A stretch of DNA of 64,000 nt from Pseudomonas sp. Irchel s3h17 (GCF_900187505.1 NZ_FYDL01000007.1:62001-126000), one strand, 5' to 3'. Positions 49,496-58,834 are shown, counted from the stretch's first letter. Program-made: numbers and translations. Notes: generated by a model from the letters alone, not told the origin.

Positions 49496-50779
49496 TCAGA
49501 AGTCGAACTTGTCCCGCAGGCCGTAGTACCAGGCGCCCAGTGCCGCGAAAGGCGTGCGCAGTAGCTGGCCGCCGGGGAAGGGGTAGTGCGGCAGGTCGGC
49601 AAAGGCATCAAAGCGCTCGGCCTGGCCGCGCAGGGCCTCGGCCAGGACTTTGCCGGCCAGGTGGGTGTAGGTGACGCCGTGGCCGCTGCAACCCTGGGAG
49701 TAGTAGATGTTGTCGCCCAAGCGGCCGACTTGCGGCAAACGCGACAAGGTCAGCAGGAAGTTTCCGGTCCAGGCGTAGTCGATTTTCACGTCCTTGAGCT
49801 CAGGGAAGGCCTTGAGCATCTTCGGTCGAATGATGGCTTCGATGTTGGCCGGATCGCGCGCGCCATACACCACGCCACCGCCGAAGATCAGGCGCTTGTC
49901 CCCCGAGAGGCGGTAGTAGTCGAGCAGGTAGTTACAGTCTTCGACGCAGTAGTCTTGTGGCAACAGGCGCTGGGCGAGTTCTTCGCTCAAGGGCTCGGTG
50001 GTAATCACTTGAGTGCCGCACGGCATCGACTTGGCGGCGAGTTCCGGCACCAGGTTGCCCAAGTAAGCGTTGCCGGCCACGATCACGAATTTGGCCCGCA
50101 CCTTGCCTTCGGCGGTATGCACCACCGGGTTGGCGCCGCGCTCGATACGTAGGGCGGGTGACTGCTCATACAGGGTGCCGCCCAGCGACTCAACGGCGGC
50201 GGCTTCACCCAGCGCCAGGTTGAGTGGGTGGATGTGGCCACCGCTCATGTCGAGCATGCCGCCGACATACTGTTCACAGGCCACGACTTCGCGGATGCGG
50301 CGCTTGTCCAGCAACTCTAGCTGCGTGTGGCCGTAGCGCTCCCACAGACGCTTCTGTGATTCCAGGTGGCCCATCTGCTTACCGGTGAGGGCCGCGAATA
50401 CGCCGCCATCCTTCAGGTCGCACTGGATCTGGTACCTGGCCACGCGCTCACGAATGATATTGCCGCCTTCGAATGCCATTTGCCCAAGCAGTTGCGCCTG
50501 CTTGGGGCCGACACTGCGTTCAATGACATCGATATCGCGGCTGTAGCTGTTAACGATCTGCCCGCCATTGCGGCCCGAAGCGCCAAAGCCAACCCTGGCC
50601 GCTTCCAGGACCGTCACCCGAAACCCGTTCTCCAGCAGGAACAGAGCGCTGGACAGGCCGGTATAGCCGGCGCCAATGACGCAGACATCCGTCTCTACAT
50701 CATCCTGTAGCGACGGACGCGAGGGGGCGGCGTTGGCCGACGCGGCGTAATAGGACTCCGGATAAGGAATGTGCGCCAT
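49496..50779 (-). CDS. puuB: FAD-dependent amine oxidase, PuuB/DAO family
   Basis: 427 aa. N-terminal FAD site DVCVIGAGYTGLSSALFLLE, then GFGASGRNGGQIVNSYSRD and the C-terminal YYSQGCSGHGVTYTHLAGKV typical of gamma-glutamylputrescine oxidases in Pseudomonas. It deaminates a gamma-glutamyl-amine in polyamine breakdown. No other puu genes are in the window, so the exact substrate is uncertain. Convergent with the PLP enzyme gene. Confidence 0.87.
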   Translation of the reverse strand: MAHIPYPESYYAASANAAPSRPSLQDDVETDVCVIGAGYTGLSSALFLLENGFRVTVLEAARVGFGASGRNGGQIVNSYSRDIDVIERSVGPKQAQLLGQMAFEGGNIIRERVARYQIQCDLKDGGVFAALTGKQMGHLESQKRLWERYGHTQLELLDKRRIREVVACEQYVGGMLDMSGGHIHPLNLALGEAAAVESLGGTLYEQSPALRIERGANPVVHTAEGKVRAKFVIVAGNAYLGNLVPELAAKSMPCGTQVITTEPLSEELAQRLLPQDYCVEDCNYLLDYYRLSGDKRLIFGGGVVYGARDPANIEAIIRPKMLKAFPELKDVKIDYAWTGNFLLTLSRLPQVGRLGDNIYYSQGCSGHGVTYTHLAGKVLAEALRGQAERFDAFADLPHYPFPGGQLLRTPFAALGAWYYGLRDKFDF

Positions 50780-50921
50780 CCTGCAACCTCTGTTTAATAT
50801 ATTTTACGATTAGTCCGATCCTACCTGAGTTAAAAATCCACTGCCAGCCACCCGAATGGCCTCTTTGCGGGATCAATATTAAATATTTTGCATATTCATA
50901 GGCTTAGGTGAAAAAAAGGTG

Positions 50922-50949
50922 TTGACACCCCTCCGGAATTCCGTAGAAT
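50922..50949 (+). promoter_or_regulatory. Sigma-70 promoter of tRNA-Val
   Basis: TTGACA at 50922-50927 and TAGAAT at 50944-50949 with 16-nt spacing; the tRNA begins 13 nt further on. A GC-rich discriminator (GCCGCC) follows, as in stringently controlled stable-RNA promoters. Confidence 0.85.
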
Positions 50950-50962
50950 GCCGCCTCACAGC

Positions 50963-51039
50963 AGGCACGTAGCTCAGTTGGTTAGAGCACCACCTTGACA
51001 TGGTGGGGGTCGTTGGTTCGAGTCCAATCGCGCCTACCA
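50963..51039 (+). tRNA. tRNA-Val(GAC)
   Basis: 77 nt with encoded CCA. Anticodon arm CCACC, loop TTGACAT, GGTGG gives GAC. D arm AGCTCAGTTGGTTAGAGC and T arm TTGGTTCGAGTCCAA are normal. The acceptor stem AGGCACG against CGCGCCT has one A-C mismatch at the fifth pair. Phage-remnant sequence begins soon after the 3' end, so the 3' half may have been supplied by an integrated element. Confidence 0.95.
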
Positions 51040-51070
51040 AACAAAATCCGCTCTGCTGGGCGGTCTAGAA

Positions 51071-51098
51071 GGGCTCACCGAAAGGTGGGCCCTTTTTT
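51071..51098 (+). terminator. Terminator of tRNA-Val
   Basis: GGGCTCACC, loop GAAA, GGTGGGCCC, then TTTTTT. Confidence 0.88.
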
Positions 51099-51152
51099 GT
51101 TGTCTGGTGTTTGGAAAAACGTTGGAAACGGTTTGGAAAAACGAACCACTTC

Positions 51153-51490
51153 TCAAAGCGTCAGATCGGCTTTCACCTTCATGTAAACCACCGCGTTATC
51201 GCCGTGCCCCGCCTGGTAGTGCTCGGTCATCTTCACGTCTGTGTGACCCATCAGTGCCTGAATGTATTCCTGTTCGAAACCCTGTTGCTCGTACAACCAT
51301 GCGCCGAGCGCTCGGATCTCGTGGAAGGTAGGACGTTCGCCGGCCGGTAAATCAGCATAGGCCTTCGAGTCGTCTCGCGCCTGGGCAAAGGACTTAGTTA
51401 GGTAGTCCGGTGTCACCGCGTTCCAGTGCATCTTTGCGTCGAGCTGCGTGCGCCTGCGCGCCTTTGGTGAATAGTGGATCAGGTAGGGTA
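51153..51490 (-). pseudogene. 3' remnant of a lambda-type phage integrase
   Basis: About 112 codons of the catalytic domain end: HYSPKARRRTQLDAKMHWNA, PTFHEIRALGAWLYEQQG with box II His-x-x-Arg, and ALMGHTDVKMTEHYQAGH with the His and the catalytic Tyr. The N-terminal two thirds are missing and the frame is cut at about 51490. It points toward tRNA-Val, its probable integration target. Confidence 0.85.
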
Positions 51491-51661
51491 ATGGTCAGCA
51501 TCAACGACCACCCGGACATTCGCCGGGTGTTCGAAGGTTTTCACTTTGAGACGCTGGATATCCGCTACACCACGAGCAACCAGCGACAGGGCAAGGCCGA
51601 GGTCAGTGGCGAGTTGGTGATCATGAACTGGGAGCCAGCAGCGCTAGGAGGGCTGTTTTGA
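51491..51661 (+). pseudogene. Fragment of a phage gene
   Basis: 56-codon frame (MVSINDHPDIRRVFEGFHFE through ELVIMNWEPAALGGLF) directly abutting the integrase remnant on the other strand. Its look is that of a gene end left by deletion; family not recognised. Confidence 0.4.
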
Positions 51662-51835
51662 AATGACCGCTTTCATCCAAAGCCGCCGGTGACGACAGTC
51701 AGAAATCGACTGTGGATTCAACCGGTCATTCGTGACGGGCAGAAAACGGCCAAAATCTTCCCGTCACAACAGACCGGAAATGGCCCAAAGCTCTCATCGT
51801 AAATCCACAAAAGGAGGGTATGGTTTTCGCTGTTT

Positions 51836-52753
51836 TCAGCGACGCGCGGACAGCTGTTGCGGCGCCAAAAATGCATCGTGGAAATAGTTACGAAACGCCT
51901 GCATCGCCGGGCTGAATTCGCGCTCGCGATGCCACGCCAGTCCGACACTCATCGGCGTCACCTTGTCGGTGATAGTCAGGGTTTCGATGCGTTTTCCTTC
52001 CAGTGACCAGGGGCGGTGCACCAAGTCCGAGAGGATTGCCACGCCGCTGCCATTGGCGACCATGCTGCGCACCGCTTCGACTGAACTGGTACGCACCCGC
52101 ACGTTTGGCTGCTGATGCGCATGTTCCCAGTAGCGCATGGCACTTTGTTCGGCTTCGTCGACGGTCAGCAGGATGTAGGGTTCTTTCGCGACGTCGGCGA
52201 GGCTGACTGCCGAGCGTTCGCACAACGGATGGTGGCTTGGCAGCCATAACCTCCGTTCGGAGTTGAAGAGAATCTCTGAAACGATGTCCGGGTGCGTGAG
52301 GTTGGCGGTGAGCACCACGGCCATATCAAAACGACCTTCCAACAAGCCTTGTTCAATCGCTTGCCGTTCCTGTTCATGAACTTCAATGGCCACGTCCGGA
52401 TGCCAGTGTTCCAGGCGCTGCAGATGGTGCGGCAGGAAATAACCGATCACCGTGTAGCTCGCCGCCAAGCGCAACACGCCACTGGCGCGGATGTCCGGCA
52501 ACGGGCTGTTCAACGCGTCATCGACGCTGCGCAAAATCACGTAGGCCCGATTCAAGAAGTGCCGCCCAGCGTCGGTCAGGCTCATGCCCTGGGCCGAGCG
52601 CTGGAACAACAGCGTACCGAGGATGCCTTCCAGTTCCTTGATCGCCGTGGTCACCGCCGACTGGGAAATATTCAGATGAATCGCGGCTTGAGAGATTTGC
52701 CCGATCTCGGCGGTGGCGACGAAATAGCGGACTTGGCGCAGGGTCAGGGACAT
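51836..52753 (-). CDS. LysR-family transcriptional regulator
   Basis: 305 aa. N-terminal helix-turn-helix (TLRQVRYFVATAEIGQISQA, AAIHLNISQSAVTTAIKELE) and periplasmic-binding-like effector domain. GGAG lies 5 nt before the ATG at 52753. Divergent from pxpA with about 125 nt between, so it is the likely local regulator of the pxp/biotin carboxylase operon; inducer unknown. Confidence 0.93.
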   Translation of the reverse strand: MSLTLRQVRYFVATAEIGQISQAAIHLNISQSAVTTAIKELEGILGTLLFQRSAQGMSLTDAGRHFLNRAYVILRSVDDALNSPLPDIRASGVLRLAASYTVIGYFLPHHLQRLEHWHPDVAIEVHEQERQAIEQGLLEGRFDMAVVLTANLTHPDIVSEILFNSERRLWLPSHHPLCERSAVSLADVAKEPYILLTVDEAEQSAMRYWEHAHQQPNVRVRTSSVEAVRSMVANGSGVAILSDLVHRPWSLEGKRIETLTITDKVTPMSVGLAWHREREFSPAMQAFRNYFHDAFLAPQQLSARR

Positions 52754-52878
52754 GAGCACTCCAGGCGACGAGGTATCTGTTTTTCAGAAGATAGCCTATC
52801 TGATAATAGATCTTCCCAAGGGGTTGGGGGGAATCTAACTTGGCCTGCATGAAGTCACAAGCGTCGGGAGCAAGCGTC

Positions 52879-53637
52879 ATGCAGGCAGTAGATTTCAACT
52901 CGGACATGGGCGAAGGCTTTGGCCCCTGGACCATCGGCGATGGCGTCGACAATGAGCTGATGGGCTTTATCAGTTCGGCCAACATCGCCACCGGTTTTCA
53001 TGCCGGCGACCCTAGCACCATGCGCCGCACCGTTGAGCAGGCCAAGCGCCTGGGCGTGGCCATCGGCGCGCATCCGGGGTTTCGCGACCTGGTTGGTTTT
53101 GGCCGTCGGCACATCAATGCGCCGGCCCAGGAACTGGTCGACGACATGCTCTATCAGTTGGGGGCCCTGCGTGAACTCGCCCGGGTTCAAGGCGTGGCCC
53201 TGCAACACATCAAACCCCACGGCGCGCTCTACATGCACCTGGCCCGAGACGAAGAGGCCGCCCGTTTGCTGGTGGAAAACCTCCAGCGCCTGGAGCCGGA
53301 GTTGCTGTTGTATTGCATGCCCGATTCGGTGATCTGGCGGGTTGCCACGGAACTCGGCCAACCGGTGATCCGCGAGTTCTACGCCGACCGCGAATACGAC
53401 CTCAGCGGCTCCATCGTCTTCACCCGCAACGTGCGGGCTTACGACCCGGCCCACGTCGCCGAGCGAGTGCTGCGTGCTTGCCAACAAGGCTTAGTGCGCA
53501 CCGTCGAGGGCGAAGACCTGGCGATTGAATTCGATTCCATCTGTTTGCACAGCGACACGCCGGGTGCCCTGGCGTTGGTCGAAGCCACGCGTCATGCACT
53601 TGATGGCGCGGGCATAGAGGTCCGAGCACCGCGCTGA
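52879..53637 (+). CDS. pxpA: 5-oxoprolinase subunit A (LamB/YcsF family)
   Basis: 252 aa from [17 protein letters not shown]. Family marks are the Asp/Glu-rich [59 protein letters not shown] and [12 protein letters not shown]. With PxpB and PxpC it opens 5-oxoproline to glutamate at the cost of ATP. GGGAGC lies upstream of this ATG; a longer frame from 52840 is possible. First gene of a six-gene run. Confidence 0.93.
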   Translation: MQAVDFNSDMGEGFGPWTIGDGVDNELMGFISSANIATGFHAGDPSTMRRTVEQAKRLGVAIGAHPGFRDLVGFGRRHINAPAQELVDDMLYQLGALRELARVQGVALQHIKPHGALYMHLARDEEAARLLVENLQRLEPELLLYCMPDSVIWRVATELGQPVIREFYADREYDLSGSIVFTRNVRAYDPAHVAERVLRACQQGLVRTVEGEDLAIEFDSICLHSDTPGALALVEATRHALDGAGIEVRAPR

Positions 53638-53731
53638 GACCGAACGAAAACACCTGGCACACAGATACCAGGGTTTGCCCAGCGATTCACTTTTTGCCTG
53701 CCTTTCTACAACTATTCCAAGAGGAACAGAC

Positions 53732-53977
53732 ATGGCTGAACACACTGTAATCACCCCGTTGCCGGGGACCTTCTACCGCAAAGCCACCCCGGAATCGGCG
53801 AACTTCGTCGAGGTCGGCGCGCAGGTCAGCGCCGACACGGTAATTGGCCTGATCGAGGTCATGAAGCAGTTCTCCGAACTGACCGCCGGGACGGCCGGTC
53901 GCCTCAGTGCCTTTTTGGTAGAAGACGGTGATCCGGTGGAGCCGGGTCAAGTCGTCGCAACACTAGACGACGAGTGA
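53732..53977 (+). CDS. Biotin carboxyl carrier protein
   Basis: 81-aa biotinyl domain only, without the long N-terminal part of classical AccB. The biotin site reads EVMKQF where canonical carriers have EAMKM, still with the Met-Lys pair. AAGAGGA precedes the ATG. It lies between pxpA and a biotin carboxylase, so it is dedicated to this operon. Confidence 0.9.
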   Translation: MAEHTVITPLPGTFYRKATPESANFVEVGAQVSADTVIGLIEVMKQFSELTAGTAGRLSAFLVEDGDPVEPGQVVATLDDE

Positions 53978-53987
53978 GGGTGCGATC

Positions 53988-55361
53988 ATGACCCAAGCCA
54001 TTCATAAACTGCTGGTCGCCAACCGTGGCGAGATCGCCGTGCGGATTATCCGCGCCGCCAAAGAACTGGGCATTCCCACCGTTGCTGCGTGCAGCGAGGC
54101 GGACGTCGATTCCCAGGCCGCGCGCATGGCCGATGAGGTGCACATTCTTGGCCCGGCCCGTGCCGACAAAAGTTACCTGAACGTCGAGGCCTTGCTCGGC
54201 GCCTTAAAAGCCACTGGCGCCAACGCGGTGCATCCCGGTTACGGCTTTCTGTCGGAGAACGCCGATTTCGCAGAAGCGGTGGTGGCTGCCGGCGCCATTT
54301 TCGTCGGCCCGAGCGCGGAGACGATCCGGCGCATGGGCGATAAAGCCGAGGCACGGCGTACCGCACACGCCGCTGGCGTGCCGGTGGTACCGGGTTCGCC
54401 GGGTGAACTGTTCGACGTCGAGTCGGCGCTCAAGGCTGCTGAATCCGTTGGCTTCCCGTTGTTGATCAAAGCTTCGGCCGGTGGTGGCGGGCGCGGTATT
54501 CGGCTGGCGGAAAACGCCGAGCAACTGAGCGAAGAATTTCCCCGTTCCCAGCGCGAAGCCCAAGCAGCGTTTGGCAATGGCGCGGTGTATCTGGAGCGGT
54601 TTATCAGCCGGGCCCGGCATATTGAAGTGCAGGTGTTGGGCGACGGTCAGCACGCGGTGCATTTGTTTGAGCGCGAGTGTTCACTGCAACGGCGCCGGCA
54701 GAAAATTTTCGAAGAAGCGCCGTCGCCAGTCCTCAGCCAACAGCAACGGGAAACCCTCTGCGAAAGCGCCGTGCGGCTGACCGAATCTTTGGGCTACAAG
54801 GGCGCCGGCACCCTGGAATACCTGTATGACGACGCCACTGGCGAGTTCTTCTTTATCGAGATGAACACGCGGATTCAGGTGGAGCACCCGGTCAGTGAAC
54901 TGATCACCGGCATCGACCTGGTCCAGGCCATGTTGCGCATCGCTGGCGGCGAGCCGCTGGGCTTCAAGCAAAGTGACATCCGACTCAACGGCGCCGCCCT
55001 GCAAATGCGCCTGAACGCTGAAGACCCAGCGCGGGATTTCTTCCCGAGTCCAGGCCTGGTCGAGGAACTGATCTGGCCGAACGGCGAGGGCATTCGCGTC
55101 GATACGCATCTGTATCAAGGCTACCGTGTGCCGCCGTACTATGACTCGCTGCTGGCCAAACTGATTATTCACGGTGCGGATCGCGCCGAAGCCCTGGCCC
55201 GAGCGCGAATGGCGGTGGCACACACCACGCTCACCGGCATGGCCAACACCTTGGCGTTGCACGGTGAATTGCTGGAACAACCGTGGCTGCACAGCGCCGA
55301 CTTTCACACCGGCACCTTGGAAACCTGGCTGGCCGAGCGCCGCAGCGGAGGTGAAGCATGA
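53988..55361 (+). CDS. Biotin carboxylase (AccC-like)
   Basis: 457-aa ATP-grasp enzyme that carboxylates biotin on its carrier. Marks are KLLVANRGEIAVRIIRAAKE, VHPGYGFLSENADFAEAV, the Gly-rich loop KASAGGGGRGIRLAEN, ERECSLQRRRQK and FFIEMNTRIQVEHPVSELIT. A second copy beside the housekeeping accC that lies elsewhere in Pseudomonas. Its stop overlaps the pxpB start by 4 nt. Confidence 0.94.
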   Translation: MTQAIHKLLVANRGEIAVRIIRAAKELGIPTVAACSEADVDSQAARMADEVHILGPARADKSYLNVEALLGALKATGANAVHPGYGFLSENADFAEAVVAAGAIFVGPSAETIRRMGDKAEARRTAHAAGVPVVPGSPGELFDVESALKAAESVGFPLLIKASAGGGGRGIRLAENAEQLSEEFPRSQREAQAAFGNGAVYLERFISRARHIEVQVLGDGQHAVHLFERECSLQRRRQKIFEEAPSPVLSQQQRETLCESAVRLTESLGYKGAGTLEYLYDDATGEFFFIEMNTRIQVEHPVSELITGIDLVQAMLRIAGGEPLGFKQSDIRLNGAALQMRLNAEDPARDFFPSPGLVEELIWPNGEGIRVDTHLYQGYRVPPYYDSLLAKLIIHGADRAEALARARMAVAHTTLTGMANTLALHGELLEQPWLHSADFHTGTLETWLAERRSGGEA

Positions 55362-56230
55362 GTACTCCCATCCGCTACAGCTTTGGCGCCGATGAGCATT
55401 TGTTTGCCGAAGTCAGCGACAGCATGTCCCTGGACGCGTTCTTCAAAGGCCTGGCCGTCACCCGCGCCGTGGAACGTCTGGCGCTGGATGGCGTGCTCGA
55501 TATATGCCTGGCCAACGCGTCATTCCAGATTCGTTTCGACCCGGATCGCATCGCCCCTCACACCTTGCTCGAAGCGGTAAAAATCGCCGAGGCCGGAGCC
55601 GTTGCCGAGCGCACGTTGCAGACGCGGATTATCGAGATTCCGGTGCTCTACAATGATCCCTGGACCCACGAAACCCTGATGCGTTTTCGCGACCGCCATC
55701 AAGACCCGAGCTCCACGGACCTGGAATACGCCGCACGAATCAACGGTCTGGCCGACGTCGATGCATTCATCGCGGCCCACAGTGGCGCGCCGTGGTTTGT
55801 CTCGATGGTCGGCTTCGTTGCGGGGCTGCCGTTCATGTTCCAGATGGTCGAGCGCGAGCGTCAGTTGCAGGTGCCCAAGTACCTGCGCCCGCGCACCGAC
55901 ACACCGAAATTGACCCTTGGTCACGGCGGTTGCTTTGGTTGCATTTACTCGGTGCGCGGCGCCGGCGGTTATCAGATGTTTGGCGTCACCCCCGCGCCAA
56001 TCTACGACCCGCAACAGAACCTCGCGTACCTGAAAGAACACATGGTGTTTTTCCGTCCAGGCGACATCGTGCAGTTCAAACCGATGGACCGTGAAGCCTA
56101 CGACCACGCGGTGGCCGAAGTGGAAGCCGGTTGCTTTGATCTGCGGATTCGGCCGGTGGAGTTTTCGCTGGACGCGTTCCTCGCCGATCCCGTTGGCTAT
56201 CCCAAGTCGTTGCAGGAGGTGTTGGCATGA
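55358..56230 (+). CDS. pxpB: 5-oxoprolinase subunit B (KipI/allophanate hydrolase subunit 1 type)
   Basis: 290 aa. Marks are TRAVERLALDGVLDIC, EIPVLYNDPWTHETLMRF, the loop FVSMVGFVAGLPFMFQM and the GHGGCFGCIYSVRGAGGYQMFG block. The carboxyltransferase of urea carboxylase has the same fold. Coupled by ATGA overlaps to the genes on both sides. Confidence 0.93.
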   Translation: MSTPIRYSFGADEHLFAEVSDSMSLDAFFKGLAVTRAVERLALDGVLDICLANASFQIRFDPDRIAPHTLLEAVKIAEAGAVAERTLQTRIIEIPVLYNDPWTHETLMRFRDRHQDPSSTDLEYAARINGLADVDAFIAAHSGAPWFVSMVGFVAGLPFMFQMVERERQLQVPKYLRPRTDTPKLTLGHGGCFGCIYSVRGAGGYQMFGVTPAPIYDPQQNLAYLKEHMVFFRPGDIVQFKPMDREAYDHAVAEVEAGCFDLRIRPVEFSLDAFLADPVGYPKSLQEVLA

Positions 56231-57201
56231 TCAAGGTCCTCAAACCCGGCCTCGCCACTTCGGTACAAGACCTGGGCCGCGAAGGGTATTACCACTTGGG
56301 CATTCCGCCGTCCGGCGCGCTTGATCAATACGCCTTGAGCGCCGCCAATCAATTGGTCGGCAATCCGGCGGGTTTGGCGGCGCTGGAATGCACTCTGCTC
56401 GGGCCTGAGTTGGAGTTTCAGCAGGATGCATTGGTGGCGGTCAGCGGCGCGCACATGACGCCACGGGTCGATGGCGTGGAGATGCACCACGACACCGCGT
56501 TCACCGTGAAGGCCGGGCAAGTGTTGCGCTTTGACTTTCCCAAGGCTGGTGCCCGCGCTTATTTGGCGGTGGCCGGCGGCATTGATGTGCCGGTGGTGCT
56601 CGGCAGTCGCTCCACCTATGCGCTAGGCGCGCTCGGCGGTTTTCAGGGGCGACGCCTGATTGCAGGCGACGAATTGCCGGTGGGCATCGCCAGTGGCAAG
56701 AGCCGCGCCGGGGCCAGTTTGCCCATGGCGTTACGGCAATCATTGGGTGGCGAAATCACCCTGCGGGTGGTGCCCGGTTTGTACTACCACCGCTTGACCG
56801 AATCGGCGGCGAAGAGCTTTTTCGCCGAGCCGTGGACGGTCGGTTCGGAAGCTGACCGCATCGGCTATCGCTTCAAGGGCGGCAGCGCGCTGAGCTTTCA
56901 GCCCCGGGAGCAGCCGTTCGGCGCCGGTTCCGATCCGTCGAACATCGTCGACAGTTGCTACCCGATCGGCTCGATCCAGGTGCCCGCCGGGCTCGAACCC
57001 ATTGTGCTGCACCGTGATGCGGTGTCCGGTGGCGGCTACGCGATGATTGGCACGGTGATCAGCGCCGACCTCGATTTGATCGGCCAGATGCAACCCAACC
57101 AGAAGGCCCGCTTTGTCGCGGTAACCCTCGAAGAGGCGCTGGAAGCGCGACGTTCCTATAAGAAAAAACTCAGCTGCCTGAGCAAGCTGCTCCCTTCCTG
57201 A
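56227..57201 (+). CDS. pxpC: 5-oxoprolinase subunit C (KipA/allophanate hydrolase subunit 2 type)
   Basis: 324 aa. Marks are MIKVLKPGLATSVQDLGREG, GIPPSGALDQYALSAANQLV, ALECTLLGPEL, AYLAVAGGIDVPVVLGSRST and the C-terminal AMIGTVISADLDLIGQMQP. Family name in databases is biotin-dependent carboxyltransferase, from its similarity to urea carboxylase. Forms the PxpB-PxpC pair. Confidence 0.93.
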   Translation: MIKVLKPGLATSVQDLGREGYYHLGIPPSGALDQYALSAANQLVGNPAGLAALECTLLGPELEFQQDALVAVSGAHMTPRVDGVEMHHDTAFTVKAGQVLRFDFPKAGARAYLAVAGGIDVPVVLGSRSTYALGALGGFQGRRLIAGDELPVGIASGKSRAGASLPMALRQSLGGEITLRVVPGLYYHRLTESAAKSFFAEPWTVGSEADRIGYRFKGGSALSFQPREQPFGAGSDPSNIVDSCYPIGSIQVPAGLEPIVLHRDAVSGGGYAMIGTVISADLDLIGQMQPNQKARFVAVTLEEALEARRSYKKKLSCLSKLLPS

Positions 57202-57310
57202 TTCTGCCCGCCGTCTAGCGCGGGCCATGCCACGGTACGCCAACGCCGCACTTCGGTGCGGTGACGGCTGCCCGCGCTTCAACCTTTGACTGGTTTTGGA
57301 GTTCACGCAT

Positions 57311-58633
57311 ATGGCTGCTTTATCGCAATCGAGTCAAACCGGGCAAGACCCGGCGCATCATCCCGTTCCCACCGAAGCGCGCATGGGTCGACTGTCCCTG
57401 ACCATGGCCTGGTGGGCGGTGTGCAGTGCGATGTTTTACATCGTGGTGGGTGCTTCATTGGCATTGTCGTTCGGTGCGCGCAATGCGCTGATCGGCATGG
57501 TCCTGTCGGTGATCAGTTATGGACTGGTCAACAGCGTGCTCAGCCGCTTTGCGATTCGCAGCGGTTTGTCGGTGGCGTTGTTTTCACGGCTGTTATTCGG
57601 CAGCACCGGGGCGTGCCTGGCGACGTTGATTTTCTTCTCGACCGCGATCTATTACGCGGTGTTCGAAGGTTCGGTGATCGCCGTCGCGCTCAATCACCTG
57701 TACCCGGAACTGGTCTATCCGCTGGCGGCATTGGCGGTGGTGCTCTACAGCGTGCCGATGATCCTGGGCAGCGTGCAGCACTGGCTGGACAAGCTCAACG
57801 GCGTGTTGCTGCCAGTGTACCTCGGTGGTTTGCTGGTGGCGGTGGGGCTATCGATCAGCCGTTATGGCTACCAGCCGCAATGGCTGGATTTCGGCCCGGC
57901 AACGCCTAGTGCATTCGGCTGGTGGGATTGTTTTGTCGCCTACATGGGCGTCTGGGTGTTGATGCTGTTCACCTTCGACTATGCGCGTTTCGGCAAGCCT
58001 GAAGACGCCGAGTACCACGGTCGCTGGAACTTCGGCATGCCGTTCTACGCGGTGACGTTTCTGCTCAACGGCGCGGCGGGCATTTACCTGGTCAGCAGCA
58101 TTCCCCACGAAGGCGCGCTGAACGAAGTCTCGGTGGTGATGGCGATTTTGCAGTTGATGGGCCTGTGGGGATTGCTGTTTGTCTGGGCCACGCAAACCCG
58201 GATCAACACCGCCAACTATTACTTGGCGACCCTGAACATGCAGGCGTTCTTTGGTCGATTTGGCCTTCGCGGTTCGTACCTGATGTGGGCAGTGGCGGTG
58301 GGGGTGATCGTCTACGGCTTGATGCTCGCGGACGTGTTTGCCTACATCCTCAAGGCGTTGGCCTATCAGGGGATTTTCGTGGTGGCCTGGGTGGGAGTGG
58401 CGTTGGCGCAGATTGTCTACGGACGCAGTGACGTGGCAGCGCTTGAACGGGTAGTCGCGTTTAACCCGGTGGGCTTGACTGCCTGGTTTGGCGCCACCGC
58501 ATTGGGTCTTGCGTTGATGTTTTCCGGCGGCGGCCTGAGCAGCTTTTCCGCGCCATCTACCGTGATAGTTGCATTTGCCTTGCAAGCAGGCTTATCCCAT
58601 CGAAGCCGGTTGCGGTTACGGTTGGCAGAGTAG
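57311..58633 (+). CDS. NCS1-family nucleobase/cation symporter
   Basis: 440 aa with about twelve hydrophobic segments. Marks are LSLTMAWWAVCSAMFYIVVG, FGARNALIGMVLSVISYGLV, RSGLSVALFSRLLFGSTGAC. Related permeases carry cytosine, purines, allantoin, hydantoins or thiamine precursors. GGAG lies 9 nt before the ATG at 57311; a TTG five codons earlier is possible. It ends the operon and so probably imports its substrate. Confidence 0.88.
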   Translation: MAALSQSSQTGQDPAHHPVPTEARMGRLSLTMAWWAVCSAMFYIVVGASLALSFGARNALIGMVLSVISYGLVNSVLSRFAIRSGLSVALFSRLLFGSTGACLATLIFFSTAIYYAVFEGSVIAVALNHLYPELVYPLAALAVVLYSVPMILGSVQHWLDKLNGVLLPVYLGGLLVAVGLSISRYGYQPQWLDFGPATPSAFGWWDCFVAYMGVWVLMLFTFDYARFGKPEDAEYHGRWNFGMPFYAVTFLLNGAAGIYLVSSIPHEGALNEVSVVMAILQLMGLWGLLFVWATQTRINTANYYLATLNMQAFFGRFGLRGSYLMWAVAVGVIVYGLMLADVFAYILKALAYQGIFVVAWVGVALAQIVYGRSDVAALERVVAFNPVGLTAWFGATALGLALMFSGGGLSSFSAPSTVIVAFALQAGLSHRSRLRLRLAE

Positions 58634-58733
58634 AGTTTTGCAGTCACTCATCCCGTACCCGCCTGCTCTAACAAGGTAGAGCGGGCAATGGGAAGCTCAT
58701 TACGAATTCGCTGATGGGTTTGCAGTGACTGCC

Positions 58734-58765
58734 TTTGGCCGGTTGCTGCCTGTCGCGACGGGCAA
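58734..58765 (+). repeat. Copied intergenic repeat, left copy
   Basis: TTTGGCCGGTTGCTGCCTGT then CGCGACGGGCAA, nearly identical to 60395-60427 and in the same orientation. A related but looser stretch (GTGACGGGCAGAAAACGGCC) lies near 51731. The three look like members of one interspersed repeat family. Confidence 0.8.
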
Positions 58766-58834
58766 CAAAAAACCCAAAGCGGACGGTCTCTGTGCGCAGA
58801 AAACTAGGAGCGACCGCGAAAGCTCGGATATATG

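Noticed and set aside
51718-51948. Short minus-strand frame overlapping the 3' end of the LysR gene.
   Set aside because: It is read partly from the dispersed repeat near 51731 and overlaps the LysR coding sequence in another frame.
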